A stretch of DNA of 64,000 bases from Halococcus qingdaonensis. Its GTDB lineage: Archaea; Halobacteriota; Halobacteria; Halobacteriales; Halococcaceae. The stretch is taken from assembly GCF_024508235.1 (NCBI RefSeq), contig NZ_CP101943.1:372001-436000 (forward strand), in the 5' to 3' direction. The position numbers were made by a program, and so were the translations under genes. Numbering within the stretch: position 1 is the stretch's first letter; each line of letters opens with the position of its first letter. Shown one piece after another: positions 63,708 to 64,000 of this stretch. A model generated the notes under the pieces. That model had not been told where the DNA came from, made no database searches, and worked only from the letters and a program-made list of their open reading frames with translations.

Positions 63708-64000
63708 GGACCTCGGGATCGTCGGCAGTGTCGACGAGATGATGACAGCCCCGGGAGTCGGTGTTTTCGCGTGCGGCCCGAGTGATCAAAAGTGCTGTCA
63801 CGGTCGCCGCACGGAGTTCGTAGAGCTCTCGCGAGGTACGGGTGCGGACGTAGGCATCGACCTCGCCCTTCAGCCGCCGGATGGCCGCGCTCGCCCTGCG
63901 AAGCCCATCGGGACTCCGCGAGAGGCCGACGAACTCGTCCATCACCCCGCGAAGGCGGGTGAACTTCTCCGCCGCGAACGCTGCCGGGAGTGCGGGATCA
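63697..64000 (-). CDS. nadB: L-aspartate oxidase, C-terminal end (partial)
   Basis: Frame continues off the window edge; 101 codons are visible, reading LPAAFAAEKFTRLRGVMDEF, then VGLSRSPDGLRRASAAIRRL and ATVTALLITRAARENTDSRGCHHLVDTA. The RENTDSRGCHH segment is the family's C-terminal signature (usually R-x-E-S-RG-x-HxR). NadB oxidises aspartate to iminoaspartate, the first step of NAD synthesis. It lies directly upstream of nadC. Confidence 0.9.
   Translation of the reverse strand, partial: DPALPAAFAAEKFTRLRGVMDEFVGLSRSPDGLRRASAAIRRLKGEVDAYVRTRTSRELYELRAATVTALLITRAARENTDSRGCHHLVDTADDPEVHAD

Overview
The window is a GC-rich chromosomal segment of a haloarchaeon (class Halobacteria). The lineage call rests on very acidic proteins, archaeal-type information genes (aIF2 alpha, eL44, eS27, eL37, Lsm, Nop10, proteasome beta, DNA topoisomerase VI), leaderless genes with TATA-like boxes about 25-30 bases upstream of the ATG, and several families known to me only from haloarchaea. 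The mix of repeats would fit a genus such as Halococcus, but the genus cannot be fixed from the sequence. Nearly all of it is ordinary core genome; there is no rRNA operon, CRISPR array or intact transposase gene.

Layout. 0-3 kb: small membrane proteins, a Gdx/SugE-type exporter and a winged-helix regulator whose 3' end also survives as a decayed second copy. 3-6 kb: zinc-ribbon protein, DUF5802 protein, thrS, HNH protein. 6-8 kb: a duplicated zincin lipoprotein and micro-proteins. 8-12 kb: translation operon rpl44e-rps27e-aif2a-nop10-PAC2 chaperone, then psmB. 12-18 kb: HTH-CBS regulator, purM, S2P protease, TraB protein, thioesterase, M28 peptidase, isoprenyl diphosphate synthase. 19.5 kb: tRNA-Leu(GAG) with a duplicated 3' end. 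20-25 kb: hydrolase, purF-rpl37e-lsm operon, M42 peptidase, F420-associated zincin. 25-31 kb: a BMP-type ABC importer. 31-41 kb: phosphohexomutase, Trm9-like methyltransferase, tRNA-Gly(TCC), a mosaic sugar transferase, korAB with an Lrp regulator, GNAT enzyme. 41-49 kb: purA, Trm112, DR2241-CbiX pair, cysS. 49-57 kb: gyrBA and divergent top6BA, so both type II topoisomerases share one locus, followed by a DUF433/DUF5615 toxin-antitoxin pair. 58-64 kb: GCS2-family ligase, UspA, an AT-rich foreign ORF, gpmI, nadC and the end of nadB.

The most unusual feature is a modular intergenic repeat family. Four copies lie downstream of psmB, downstream of the isoprenyl synthase, downstream of purA, and inside the gyrB-gyrA operon. 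Conserved blocks (one of 37 bases is identical between two copies) alternate with variable compartments filled by perfect palindromes, many with a 3-base loop. Two copies keep an identical 11-base loop on completely different but perfectly paired stems, which is the covariation expected of a folded RNA or cruciform. One copy carries four triplet-loop hairpins in a row inside an outer stem that encloses only four bases in another copy. I know of no name for this family; the functional reading is inference.
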